Assembly: GCF_018982945.1 (NCBI RefSeq)
Contig: NZ_JABRXE010000008.1
Location: 1 to 64,000 of the forward strand
DNA length: 64,000 nt
Reading direction: 5' to 3'
From: Anaerostipes faecalis
GTDB taxonomy: Bacteria; Bacillota; Clostridia; Lachnospirales; Lachnospiraceae
The notes beneath the pieces are model-generated. The model did not search any database and was not told the origin of the DNA. It saw nothing but the letters and a program-made list of their open reading frames with translations. Positions 45,574 to 53,999 of this stretch are shown piece after piece; position 1 is the first letter of the stretch, and each line of letters opens with the position of its first letter. Position numbers and translations under genes: made by a program.

Positions 45574-46491
45574 TTATCTTACTCTTTTGTCAATTTTATT
45601 TTTCATTCCGACTTTAATCGCAATATCTTTCACACTATTCTGCATATCCTTATTAATTCCAATTGCCTGTTTTCCAAGACTTTTCGGCACGACTGCCTCA
45701 TCTCTGTTCAATCGGATCAGAATCATATTTTCTTTTCTAGATGCAAGATACTCAAATGGAAATCTTATAATTGCAGGTGTATTGAAACCGATTCCAAGTT
45801 CAAACAGCACGGTTTTCTTATTTTCACATTTCTCTAAGAATTTTTCAAAGTTTTCCTCTGCCTGATGCCATGTATCATCCTCAACAAAATACTGATCACA
45901 TCTTAAATTCATAGTCATTGGTTCCCCGCACACAGGACATTTAGGTACCATGTATGAAGGTACCAGGCAGTTTTTTCTAGCCTGATGCATCTGGATCATC
46001 ATCTTTTCATCATCATAGATTTTCTTATGACATCCTTTAAGACACTGAATATAACCGTAATCGCCTTGAACAGCAAAAATATGGTCTTTTCCAAAACCAG
46101 CTTTATAAAACTGGTAATCTGCATTGGTGGTAAGTACAAAATATGGCTTATCCTTTACAAGTTTATATAAAATCTGATAAAGTTCCAAAGCCTGCGGCTC
46201 TATCCTGTTTACATACACATGCTTAGACCAGTACCCCCATCTTGCCTCTTCACTTTGAAATGGATAAAATCCCGCGCTGTACATATCTGTCATTCCATAC
46301 TTTTCAATAAACTCAGCAAAATTATCCGTAAATCTTTTTCCACTATAAGTAAGACCTGCCCCTGCACCGATCAGGATATAGTCTGCTTCTTCAATGACTT
46401 TTGCAGCCTGTGCAATCTGTTCATCATATTCTGTTTTCTGAAAAATATAATCTCCTGCGGGTACTCCACATAAAAACTCCTGAAATGTCAT
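45574..46491 (-). CDS. Sir2-family protein resembling class M sirtuins (SirTM)
   Basis: 305-residue NAD-dependent enzyme. The NAD-binding motif reads GAGAGLTYSG, and zinc cysteines occur in IQCLKGC and CPVCGEP. The canonical TQNID and HG motifs are replaced: TTNADYQF puts Asn at 123, VQGDYG puts Gln at 142 where deacetylases have the catalytic His, and NLRCDQ puts Arg at 197. These spacings (19 and 55) equal those I recall for Asn118, Gln137 and Arg192 of Streptococcus pyogenes SirTM, which ADP-ribosylates lipoylated GcvH-L. ADP-ribosyltransfer is therefore more likely than deacetylation. The macrodomain, GcvH-L and LplA genes that normally accompany SirTM are absent here. GAGGAG precedes the ATG. 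Confidence 0.82.
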   Translation of the reverse strand: MTFQEFLCGVPAGDYIFQKTEYDEQIAQAAKVIEEADYILIGAGAGLTYSGKRFTDNFAEFIEKYGMTDMYSAGFYPFQSEEARWGYWSKHVYVNRIEPQALELYQILYKLVKDKPYFVLTTNADYQFYKAGFGKDHIFAVQGDYGYIQCLKGCHKKIYDDEKMMIQMHQARKNCLVPSYMVPKCPVCGEPMTMNLRCDQYFVEDDTWHQAEENFEKFLEKCENKKTVLFELGIGFNTPAIIRFPFEYLASRKENMILIRLNRDEAVVPKSLGKQAIGINKDMQNSVKDIAIKVGMKNKIDKRVR

Positions 46492-46575
46492 ATAACTGCT
46501 CCTCTCAAATCTGATCTACCAAAATGCCATGCTTTCACCTGCATCTATATGCATCAATTTTTCCTGCTTCTATGA

Positions 46576-46911
46576 CTAGAATTCATAAGGTGGATTGCCT
46601 GAGAAGTCTGCAATTACACCATGAGCATCCTCAAGATAGAATACTTCAAATGCCGGATTATCTGCCGTCTGATAATTGCTCTTTACGATCGGGTTCTCAA
46701 GTTCTGCTTCCTTGATTGCTTTATCATCTACAAATTCTGCCTTCCCGCTAAGGCGTATCCACTGATACTATGGTGAAGAAACACTAATCTGAATATATGG
46801 ATTTTCCTGCAATTCCTTATAAACTTCCTTGAAATTACCAGTATTAAACCAAAGTTTACCATCCTTTTCAAAGCTGAACATAAAAGGACGGCACTTCGCC
46901 TTTCCATCAAG
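46576..46911 (-). pseudogene. remnant of a pyridoxamine 5'-phosphate oxidase-fold (flavin-binding) protein gene
   Basis: The minus-strand frame reads LDGKAKCRPFMFSFEKDGKL, WFNTGNFKEVYKEL, PYIQISVSSP, then a stop (TAG, 46768-46770), and continues in frame YQWIRLSGKAEFVDDKAI to GNPPYEF and a natural TAG at 46576-46578. The pattern DGK-K-RPF-F and the strand YIQIS-SS--YQWIRLSGKAEF are typical of the small PNPOx-like family. The first ~20 residues are missing: homology stops at 46911, exactly where the opposite-strand Rrf2 frame begins. One in-frame stop and one 5' truncation make it non-functional. Confidence 0.8.
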
Positions 46912-47332
46912 ACTTACTATCGCGATTCATATTTTACTTTGTATTTATCAGTTTTCAGACGAAGAAAAGGTTACTTCCAATTTTCTCGCAGGAAGTATTG
47001 GTGTAAACCCTGTTATCATTAGAAATGTACTTCTTAAATTACAGAATGCAGAGCTTGTAACAACTGCTGCAGGAGTTGGCGGGTCAAAACTGACCAGAGA
47101 TCCGGCTGATATCACTATGCTTGATATTTTTAAAGCAGTGGAAGATTCTGAAGAATCACTCTTCCATTTCCATGAAAACCCTAATCCAGAATGTAAAGTC
47201 GGACATATCATTCATGCTGTATTGGATGACCGCCTTGCACTTATTCAGCAGGAAATGGAGAACAGTATGAAATCTGTTACAATACAATCAATCATTGATG
47301 ATATGAAAAAGAAACAGCAGGAAATGATTTAG
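46910..47332 (+). pseudogene. 5'-truncated Rrf2-family regulator gene (YwnA-like)
   Basis: The recognisable part starts RLTIAIHILLCIYQFSDEEK and continues VTSNFLAGSIGVNPVIIRNV with an intact winged helix (LLKLQNAELVTTAAGVGGSKL), then CKVGHIIHAVLDDRLALIQQ to the C terminus MKKKQQEMI. Family members start about five residues earlier (M-ISSR-TIA). Those codons, the start and the ribosome site have been lost; the open frame extends upstream only through antisense of the adjacent pseudogene to a TTG at 46829 without a ribosome site. The regulator is probably no longer made, or is made only as a fusion. Confidence 0.75.
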
Positions 47333-47370
47333 CATAACACGGTCTTTTCTAATGAAATGAAAAACCACTT

Positions 47371-47405
47371 AAAAAGGCGACAAGAGTTATTCTCTGTCGC
47401 CTTTT
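47371..47405. terminator. bidirectional terminator
   Basis: AAAAAGGCGACAAGAG...CTCTGTCGCCTTTT, a long stem with flanking A and T runs, between the Rrf2 remnant and the ABC transporter operon. Confidence 0.8.
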
Positions 47406-47430
47406 CCTTACATATATGAAAATCTTTCCT

Positions 47431-48204
47431 TTAATTTCCTGTTTCAATACTAATCTGATTAAACTGATCCAAAAGATCATCCACATTCAGATTATCTTTA
47501 TCTTTCCCTGCTTTGTCAAGAATCGCCTGACCTTGATGCATCATGATCAAACGGTTTCCGTATTCTATTGCATAACGAAGATTGTGAGTTACCATAATGG
47601 TTGTTAATCCCTTTTCTTTTACAACCTTTCCAGTAAGTTCCATAATCAGCTCTGCCGTTTTGGGGTCCAGCGCAGCGGTATGTTCATCTAAAATCAGAAA
47701 TTCGATAGGTGTCATAGTTGTCATAAGCAGTGCCATCGCCTGTCTTTGTCCTCCGGATAATGCACCAACTTTGCTTCCCATCATATCTTCCAGACCAAGA
47801 CCTAACTGACTCAACAACTCACGATAATAATCGATACGCTTTTTATTTGTTCCAAAACCAAGGCCGAAAGGTTTTCCTTTATTATCTGCTAAAGACATAT
47901 TTTCAAGAATTGTCATCGATGGACAGGTTCCCATAGCAGGATTCTGGTATACGCGCCCTATTTTCCGCTGACGGACAAATTCTTTCTGATGAGTAATATC
48001 TTCTCCATTTAACATAATGTTTCCAGCCTCTGCCTCAAGACTTCCACAAATTAAATTCAGCATAGAAGTTTTTCCAGAACCATTACTTCCAATAACAGAA
48101 ATAAAATCTCCATCCTGAATGGTTAAATTAAAATCCTTAAATAGACAAACCTCATTTACTGTTCCAATATTATAATATTTATCAATATGCTGTAATTCAA
48201 TCAT
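47431..48204 (-). CDS. ABC transporter ATPase of a T-box(Trp)-controlled importer
   Basis: 257 residues. Walker A SVIGSNGSGKTSMLNLICGS, Q-loop VYQNPAMGTCPSMTIL, signature LSGGQRQAMALLM, Walker B IEFLILDEHTAALDP and the switch histidine in IMVTHNLRYAIEYG are all intact. The start overlaps the permease stop by 4 nt. It is the last gene of the substrate-binding protein/permease/ATPase set. Given the UGG-specifier T-box in front of the operon, tryptophan uptake (TrpXYZ-like) is the likely role; the coding sequence alone would not show the substrate. Confidence 0.9.
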   Translation of the reverse strand: MIELQHIDKYYNIGTVNEVCLFKDFNLTIQDGDFISVIGSNGSGKTSMLNLICGSLEAEAGNIMLNGEDITHQKEFVRQRKIGRVYQNPAMGTCPSMTILENMSLADNKGKPFGLGFGTNKKRIDYYRELLSQLGLGLEDMMGSKVGALSGGQRQAMALLMTTMTPIEFLILDEHTAALDPKTAELIMELTGKVVKEKGLTTIMVTHNLRYAIEYGNRLIMMHQGQAILDKAGKDKDNLNVDDLLDQFNQISIETGN

Positions 48205-49094
48205 GCTTTCACCTTCTTCTTGCGGTCCATGCTGATAACCAGAATAATCAGGAACAATGCCGCTGTAATCATTTTCAGATCTGAAGCCGGAAGACCAACT
48301 TCAATTGCAATTGCTACACAGGCTTTATAAATTACAGAACCAATCACAACCGCAGTGGTAGCTTTCAATAAATTTCCTTTAAATACATTGGTTCCAATAA
48401 TAACACTAGCCAGGCCAATAACGATGGTTCCAGTTCCCATGGAAATTTCAAAAAACCTCTGCTGCTGACACATAACACTACCTGCCAGAGACACAAGTCC
48501 GTTGGAAATTGCCAAACCTACAATTTTTACAAATCCGCTATCTTTTGCTAAAGATGTTACAATTGTCGGATTGTCACCTACTGCCCGAAGTAAATATCCT
48601 GATTTTGTTTTTAAATAAAGATCTAAAAGCACTTTCGCAATTACCATTACAATAAAAATAATAATCACAGTCTTATAAGGCATCAATACTTCAGGAAATA
48701 ATCCATTTACAACATCATTATCAAAAATGGACTGGTAATTAAATAGAGGCACATTGGCACTTCCGCCAACAATCCTTAAGTTTAGTGTATAAAGTGCTGT
48801 CATGACAATAATACCTGATAAAAGATCTCGTACCTTGCATTTTACATGAATCAGTCCTGTAACGATTCCAGCTAATGCACCAGCTGCAGTTGCAGCCAGC
48901 AATGCCAGAAATGGGCTTTTTCCAGATGATACCATGACTGTCGTAATCGCAGCTCCCAATGGGAAGGTGCTGTCGACAGATAGATCAGGAAAATCCAGTA
49001 TTTTATATGTAATATATACTCCCAGCGCCATAATCGCATAGATAAATCCCTGCTCAAATACGCCGATAATTAATTGTTCCATAGTGCTCAACAT
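48201..49094 (-). CDS. ABC transporter permease (LivH-like) of the Trp-type importer
   Basis: 297 residues with eight to nine membrane segments and the BPD_transp_2 fold used for branched-chain amino acids and sugars. Landmarks are GVYITYKILDFPDLSVDSTF near the N terminus, GALAGIVTGLIHVKCKVRDL, LLRAVGDNPTIVTSLAKDSG (EAA-like loop region) and FKGNLLKATTAVVIGSVIY. Only one permease gene is present, so it should form a homodimer. It begins 7 nt after the binding-protein gene and overlaps the ATPase start. Confidence 0.9.
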   Translation of the reverse strand: MLSTMEQLIIGVFEQGFIYAIMALGVYITYKILDFPDLSVDSTFPLGAAITTVMVSSGKSPFLALLAATAAGALAGIVTGLIHVKCKVRDLLSGIIVMTALYTLNLRIVGGSANVPLFNYQSIFDNDVVNGLFPEVLMPYKTVIIIFIVMVIAKVLLDLYLKTKSGYLLRAVGDNPTIVTSLAKDSGFVKIVGLAISNGLVSLAGSVMCQQQRFFEISMGTGTIVIGLASVIIGTNVFKGNLLKATTAVVIGSVIYKACVAIAIEVGLPASDLKMITAALFLIILVISMDRKKKVKA

Positions 49095-49101
49095 CTCCTA
49101 A

Positions 49102-50121
49102 TTATTTTGCAGCTTCAATTTTATTAAAAGTCTGCTTTGCCTGTTTCTGTACGTCTTTTCCAATGGTCATGCCGATTTTTTTAGCTGCCGCTGTATTAAT
49201 AATAACATCTCCATCTTTAAAAGATTCATACTTCATTTCTTTTGCTTCTTTTTCACCTTTTAAGATTTTTGCAGCCATTTCTCCTGTCTGTTCCCCTAAT
49301 TTAATGAAGTCAATTCCGACACAAGCTACACATCCTAGTTTTACCTGTTCTACTTCAGAACCAAATACTGGAATCTTTGCTTTGTTTGCTTTTTCCAGAT
49401 ATGTCTGCATATTGCTGACAACAAGATTGTCTGTCAGGTTTGTTATACAATCTACCTTTTTGATCAGGCTGTCTGCTGCCATTGGCATATCAGCAGATGC
49501 TGAAATTCCCTGTGTGATGATCTTGAATCCATATTTGTCTGCTACTTTTTCATAAGCTTCAATACCCGCTTTAGAATTTGCCTCATTTGTACTATATAAA
49601 ATTCCAACATTCTTTGCTTTTGGCATCATCTGGCGAATTAATTTCAGCTGTTTATCTGCCAGAACCATGTCAGATGTTCCTGTAATATTTCCAACGTTGT
49701 TTCCATCTTTGTCTACAAATCCTGCTGCCTCTGGAGAAGTAATCGCTGTATAAACAACCGGTGTATCTCCATCTTTTACTGCATTATATGCACTTTGTGC
49801 ACTTGGTGTTGCAATGGCACAAATCATATCCAGTTCCTTTGATGCAAAGCTGGATGCAATCTGATTATCTGTTGCTGTATCTGCCTGAGAATTTTTATAG
49901 GTTATGGTTAAATTCTCACCTTCCTTAATTCCCTCATTTTCTAATCCTTGTATAAATCCTTTTCTACAGTTATCCAGAGATCCATGTTCTGCAAACTGAA
50001 GAATTCCGATTTTGTAATTCTTATCTTTACTTTCCTCTTTTTTACTTCCACATCCTGTCATCATTGTCATTGCCATAACGGTTGCAAGTCCTGCTGCTAA
50101 AATTTTTTTCATATTTCTCAT
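49102..50121 (-). CDS. ABC transporter substrate-binding lipoprotein (TrpX-like)
   Basis: 339 residues from ATG 50121, where AAGGAG lies 9 nt upstream; the longer frame to 50226 runs through the T-box terminator. A lipoprotein signal is clear (MKKILAAGLATVMAMTMMTG followed by CGSKKEES). The mature part is a two-lobed periplasmic-binding fold: YKIGILQFAEHGSLDNCRKG, CAIATPSAQSAYNAV, PVVYTAITSPEAAGFVDKDG, NVGILYSTNEANSKAGIEAY and VACVGIDFIKLGEQTGEMAA, matching the ABC.X4 family that includes predicted tryptophan-binding proteins. The preceding Trp T-box supports that ligand. Confidence 0.9.
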   Translation of the reverse strand: MRNMKKILAAGLATVMAMTMMTGCGSKKEESKDKNYKIGILQFAEHGSLDNCRKGFIQGLENEGIKEGENLTITYKNSQADTATDNQIASSFASKELDMICAIATPSAQSAYNAVKDGDTPVVYTAITSPEAAGFVDKDGNNVGNITGTSDMVLADKQLKLIRQMMPKAKNVGILYSTNEANSKAGIEAYEKVADKYGFKIITQGISASADMPMAADSLIKKVDCITNLTDNLVVSNMQTYLEKANKAKIPVFGSEVEQVKLGCVACVGIDFIKLGEQTGEMAAKILKGEKEAKEMKYESFKDGDVIINTAAAKKIGMTIGKDVQKQAKQTFNKIEAAK

Positions 50122-50175
50122 TGTTCTGTTCTCCTTTTTATTCCAGTTTACTAAATCAAATTGAAAAATAGAAAA

Positions 50176-50447
50176 ATAAAAAGCCCCAAGCATCATCTGC
50201 TTGAGGCGAAATATCCGCGGTACCACTCAAATTGACATCATAAAACATGTCCACTCTCATCATATACTATCATATATGCCCACTGTGATAACGGGTCGGG
50301 TGCCCGGCGACTCCTACTGCTACTTCAGAATCACCCTCGAAAGTCCATTCATCAGGGAAGTCATGCTGCAATCCCACCACCTGCAGCTCTCTGAGATTCC
50401 TTCAAATCCTGCTTACTACTCTTTCTCAACGGTTTTTTTTCTATTTG
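50176..50447 (-). promoter_or_regulatory. T-box leader with UGG (Trp) specifier
   Basis: On the minus strand: GAGAAAGAGTAGTAAGCAGG begins stem I, AGAGAGCTGCAGGTGGTGGG and TTGCAGC form its distal arm, and TGAATGGACTTTCGAG carries the specifier TGG. The T-box sequence GAGTGGTACCGCGG follows, then the terminator stem GCCTCAAGCA/TGCTTGGGGC and TTTTT. Uncharged tRNA-Trp should favour the antiterminator and switch on the ABC importer. It fills most of the 375-nt gap. Confidence 0.9.
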
Positions 50448-50453
50448 TTTAAA

Positions 50454-50482
50454 ATCATAATACTTTTGGAGAATGATGTCAA
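50454..50482 (-). promoter_or_regulatory. promoter of the T-box operon
   Basis: TTGACA (50477-50482) and TATGAT (50454-50459) on the minus strand, 17 nt apart. Confidence 0.8.
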
Positions 50483-50496
50483 GAAAATTTTTTACA

Positions 50497-51135
50497 TTAT
50501 TTATAAAAAGAATGTCCCTCATAAGTAAACAGCATGGTCAGATTGTTTTCAAACCAAGATACATTTCGTGGATTTGCCATTGTTTTTTCTACAAAATATA
50601 ATGCCCCTTCTGAGTAATCTTCTCCTTCTAATGCTCGTTTTACACTTTCTCTGGAACTCTTTGTTACATGAACAGCATCATATCTTCCATCTGCTGTAGG
50701 TGAAAACTGAACTTTTCCATTTTCTCTCTGAAACACAACTTTTTCAATAGAATCAGGAAATTCCTTGGAACGAACTCTGTTTAATATAACATTAGCAACT
50801 AAAATCTTACTTTTTATATCTTTGTCCGTAGCTTCTGCTTCCACAATTCGTTCCAAAACAGCTCGTTCTCTGGTAGTTATCTGATGACTGGTACCTGGAA
50901 TAAAAACAGGTTTTTCCAAAATTTTCTTTTCCAGATTAATTTTTGTTATCAGCTGTGCATGTAGCAAATAATCTCTCTGTTCTTTTAAAAGTCTCGTCTG
51001 TACCAGATGTTCCATTTTTTCATTACTTTCCTTAGGCAGCCGCATAAACTCACTGGCACAGACATTCTGTCCAAAACTGCATAGCCCAATAGAACATACA
51101 ATGGCTGCAATTTCTATTTTTTTCTTCAATATCAC
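50497..51135 (-). CDS. SleB/CwlJ-like cell wall hydrolase, secreted
   Basis: 212 residues. A signal peptide (KKKIEIAAIVCSIGLCSFGQ, cleavage after about CAS) is followed by a helical stretch and a Hydrolase_2 domain in the C-terminal half: VLERIVEAEATDKDIKSKIL with the catalytic glutamate, VANVILNRVRS, FPDSIEKVVFQ, QFSPTADGRYD and NPRNVSWFENNL. SleB-type enzymes are lytic transglycosylases acting on spore cortex; stand-alone vegetative homologues are frequent in Clostridia. The start is GTG 51135 with GGAG 5 nt upstream. It stands alone. Confidence 0.87.
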   Translation of the reverse strand: MILKKKIEIAAIVCSIGLCSFGQNVCASEFMRLPKESNEKMEHLVQTRLLKEQRDYLLHAQLITKINLEKKILEKPVFIPGTSHQITTRERAVLERIVEAEATDKDIKSKILVANVILNRVRSKEFPDSIEKVVFQRENGKVQFSPTADGRYDAVHVTKSSRESVKRALEGEDYSEGALYFVEKTMANPRNVSWFENNLTMLFTYEGHSFYK

Positions 51136-51195
51136 ATACGCTCCTTTAATATAGTGTATGCATCTTTGAAAAAAATATTCTTACAGAAAAATAAA

Positions 51196-52365
51196 TTATT
51201 CTAACAATTTTCCATCTTTTATTACAGCTTTCAAATTCAACTCTTTATCCCATAAAACAAGATTTGCTTTTTTGCCTTGTTGAATCGAACCATACAGTTT
51301 ATCAATTCCAAGACTCTTGGCAGGATTAATAGTTGCACATGCTATTGCTGTTTCCAGCGGAATCTGCATTTCCCTGACAACTGTTCTGACACAATCAGGC
51401 AGTGTAGTCACTGAACCTGCCAACGCTCCATCTGATACTAAAGTTGCATGCTTTCCCTTTACTTTTACATCCAGCCCACCTAAAGTATACTGTCCGTCCG
51501 GCATACCTGCTGCTCTCATACTATCACTTATTAAGACCATTCGTTCTTTACCTAGCATTTCAAAAGTTGCTCTTACAGTTGCTGGATGAATATGAATACC
51601 ATCACAGATAATTTCTGCCATTACATGTTTACTGTCAGCTACTGCACCAACAACACCCGGTTCCCGATGAGTAAATGGAGGCATTGCATTATACAGATGA
51701 ACTGCATGATTTGCCCCTGCGTCAAATGCTTTTTTTGCCTTATCATAGTCTGCATTGGTATGAGCAAGAGAAACTGATACTTCTCCTTTTACAGTCTTGA
51801 TAAACTCATCTGTATCACTTTCTTCTGGTGCAATTCCAATGAATTTTACCAGTCCATCTGCAGCTTTTTGAAATCTTCGGTATACATCTATATCACAGGG
51901 AACAATGTTTCTTTCATCCTGAGCTCCCTTTTTGATTTTGCTTATAAAAGGACCTTCCATATTGATTCCTACCAGATCTGCTCTGGAAATCATATTCTCT
52001 TCCAGCTGTTTCTTTCTGTAATCTGCCCCTGTCTTTAGAATCTGTTCCAGTTCTGCTACCGGCAATGTCATTGTAGCCGGAGCAATGGAGGTAACGCCGA
52101 TAGAAGCCTCATATCTGGCAATCTGGTCTATTGCTTCCAGGGTTCCATCGCAAAAATCATAGCCTTTACATCCGTGAAAATGCAGATCGATCATTCCAGG
52201 AATACAATAACATCCTTGTCCATCAATAATTTCTTCATTTTCATTATTTATGCATTGAGGTTCAACCCCCTGCATTACCTGTTCAATTCTATCAGATTTT
52301 GTGATTATGATTCCGTCTTCAAATTTATTTTTTTCTGTATATACTTTTATATTTTTTATAATCAT
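51196..52365 (-). CDS. nagA: N-acetylglucosamine-6-phosphate deacetylase
   Basis: Removes acetate from GlcNAc-6-phosphate to give glucosamine-6-phosphate for NagB. I start at ATG 52365, 8 nt after GGGGA, giving 389 residues. Metal and substrate motifs: MIDLHFHGCKGYDFCDG, GINMEGPFISKIKKGAQ, VSLAHTNADYDKAK, HLYNAMPPFTHREPGVVGAV, EIICDGIHIHP and LISDSMRAAGMPDG with the catalytic aspartate. The C terminus (INPAKSLGIDKLYGSIQQGK) closes the amidohydrolase barrel. It follows nagB, but a terminator lies between the two. Confidence 0.95.
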   Translation of the reverse strand: MIIKNIKVYTEKNKFEDGIIITKSDRIEQVMQGVEPQCINNENEEIIDGQGCYCIPGMIDLHFHGCKGYDFCDGTLEAIDQIARYEASIGVTSIAPATMTLPVAELEQILKTGADYRKKQLEENMISRADLVGINMEGPFISKIKKGAQDERNIVPCDIDVYRRFQKAADGLVKFIGIAPEESDTDEFIKTVKGEVSVSLAHTNADYDKAKKAFDAGANHAVHLYNAMPPFTHREPGVVGAVADSKHVMAEIICDGIHIHPATVRATFEMLGKERMVLISDSMRAAGMPDGQYTLGGLDVKVKGKHATLVSDGALAGSVTTLPDCVRTVVREMQIPLETAIACATINPAKSLGIDKLYGSIQQGKKANLVLWDKELNLKAVIKDGKLLE

Positions 52366-52404
52366 TTTCACTATCCCCATAGTCATTTTTTATTCCATAT
52401 AGCA

Positions 52405-52424
52405 GAAAAAACGCCAAAGGCGTT
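52405..52424 (-). terminator. terminator between nagB and nagA
   Basis: GAACGCC/GGCGTT stem with a 3-nt TTT loop on the minus strand followed by TTTTTT, 8 nt past the nagB stop. nagA must be expressed by read-through or from a separate promoter. Confidence 0.75.
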
Positions 52425-52431
52425 CTTTCAT

Positions 52432-53163
52432 TTATTTTGGCATTTTAGATAACGCTGCTTCGTCTGCAACCAATGTTACATCTGGATGAAGCTGAAGAAT
52501 AGAACCTGGTACTTCTGGAGTAATTGGTCCGCAAACAGATGCTCTCACTGCTTCTGCTTTTTCTTCACCACTTGCTACCAGCAGAATTTTCTTCGCACTT
52601 AAAATTGTTCCGATTCCCATAGAATAAGCCTGTTTTGGAACGTCATCTGCAGAAGCAAAGAATCTCTTATTTGCATCAATAGTGCTTTCCAATAAATCTA
52701 CACAATGAACTGCTTTATCAAATGAATCAGATGGCTCATTAAATCCAATATGACCGTTACGTCCAATACCTAATAACTGAAGGTCTGCTCCGCCAAAAGA
52801 TCGAATAAGCTTTTCATATCGAACACATTCTGCATCTGGATCTTCAGCAATACCATTTGGAAGATATGTGTTATCCGGATTAATATTTACTTTATCAAAT
52901 AAATGTTTATGCATGAAATAGTAGTAGCTCTGATCATTTTCTTTATTCAGACCTTTGTATTCATCCAGGTTTACTGTAGTTACTTCTGAAAAGTCTATAT
53001 CCCCTTTGTTATACCATTCTACCAGCTGAGCATAAATTCCTTCTGGTGAGGAACCTGTTGCCAGTCCTAAAACACAGTCTGGTTTCATGATAACCTGTGC
53101 AGAAATAATATTTGCTCCCTGTCTGCTCATTTCCTTGTAATCTTTTGCTTTAATAATTCTCAT
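52432..53163 (-). CDS. nagB: glucosamine-6-phosphate deaminase
   Basis: Converts glucosamine-6-phosphate to fructose-6-phosphate and ammonia, the entry to glycolysis. The 243 residues include VLGLATGSSPEGIYAQLVEW, TVNLDEYKGLNKENDQSYYY, LLGIGRNGHIGFNEPSDSF with the active-site D/H region, AYSMGIGTILSAKKILLVAS and a C-terminal LHPDVTLVADEAAL. Length is normal for the short monomeric Gram-positive form. Its start overlaps the rpiR stop by 14 nt, so translation is probably coupled to the regulator. Confidence 0.95.
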   Translation of the reverse strand: MRIIKAKDYKEMSRQGANIISAQVIMKPDCVLGLATGSSPEGIYAQLVEWYNKGDIDFSEVTTVNLDEYKGLNKENDQSYYYFMHKHLFDKVNINPDNTYLPNGIAEDPDAECVRYEKLIRSFGGADLQLLGIGRNGHIGFNEPSDSFDKAVHCVDLLESTIDANKRFFASADDVPKQAYSMGIGTILSAKKILLVASGEEKAEAVRASVCGPITPEVPGSILQLHPDVTLVADEAALSKMPK

Positions 53164-53980
53164 CTTTTTCTCCTTTTAATGCTTTTACTGTGTTATCATG
53201 TAATGCTGCTTTTTTTATTTTATCTTGTTTTACATAATAAGAATAAATCAAATCCAGCATAATTAAAATTGGAAACTGCGGTGAAATAATATTTCCATAA
53301 TTTAAATATTTTAATGACGGAATCAATACCATTTCATCACAAAATTCACTATAGTCTTCCTTGTTTTTTCCAGTAATCAAAATAGTCTTTGCTTTTCGCC
53401 TGCGCGATTCCTGCAACATATTCAATACGCCTACTGTATCACCGCTAATGCTGATGCCAATGACAAGATTGCTTTCTTTTTGAAATACTGCCTGCATTTT
53501 CATTAAATCTGTATCCTGTATGGAATTAATGTCCACTCCTATTCTCATGAATCTTAATTCCATTTCTTTGGCCGCAATTCCAGAACTTCCTTTACCACAT
53601 ACAAAAACTCTTTTGGCCTTATTCAGGCTATCACAAATTCTTACAATCTGCTCTTCATCCATCAGGCTGTATGTTTTATTTAGTAATTCCTGATACGCAT
53701 TTAATACCATTCTGGTATGATTTGCAATGGACTCATTTTTTTCAACAAAAGTCTGTTCATATTGGTAAATAAATTCCCGATATCCCCGGTATCCGCATTT
53801 TTGTGAAAATCTGGAAAGTGATGCTTCTGACACAAATAGCCTCTCCGAAATGGATCTGGCTGAGAAATCAACTTGTTCCTGATTTTTCATAAAAAAATCT
53901 GCAATCACCTTTTCCATTGGTGTAAAATTTTCATAATTAGATTCAATAACCGGTACAACTGATTTCACATAATATTCCAT
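53150..53980 (-). CDS. RpiR-family transcriptional regulator (HTH plus SIS)
   Basis: 276 residues with an N-terminal RpiR helix-turn-helix (FTPMEKVIADFFMKNQEQVD, SARSISERLFVSEASLSRFS, KCGYRGYREFIYQYEQ) and a C-terminal SIS sugar-phosphate domain (VFVCGKGSSGIAAKEMELRF, NLVIGISISGDTVGVLNMLQ, KTILITGKNKEDY). Its place between nanE and nagB indicates control of amino-sugar catabolism, with ManNAc-6-P, GlcNAc-6-P or GlcN-6-P as likely effectors. A 12-bp palindrome upstream of the operon promoter is a candidate target. Confidence 0.9.
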   Translation of the reverse strand: MEYYVKSVVPVIESNYENFTPMEKVIADFFMKNQEQVDFSARSISERLFVSEASLSRFSQKCGYRGYREFIYQYEQTFVEKNESIANHTRMVLNAYQELLNKTYSLMDEEQIVRICDSLNKAKRVFVCGKGSSGIAAKEMELRFMRIGVDINSIQDTDLMKMQAVFQKESNLVIGISISGDTVGVLNMLQESRRRKAKTILITGKNKEDYSEFCDEMVLIPSLKYLNYGNIISPQFPILIMLDLIYSYYVKQDKIKKAALHDNTVKALKGEKDENY

Positions 53981-53999
53981 ATCATCTCTCCTGTTTAAA

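Noticed and set aside
46829-47332. Full-length 167-codon Rrf2 protein starting at TTG 46829
   Set aside because: The first 27 codons are antisense to the PNPOx remnant, have no ribosome site and do not resemble any Rrf2 N terminus; the frame is the product of a deletion.
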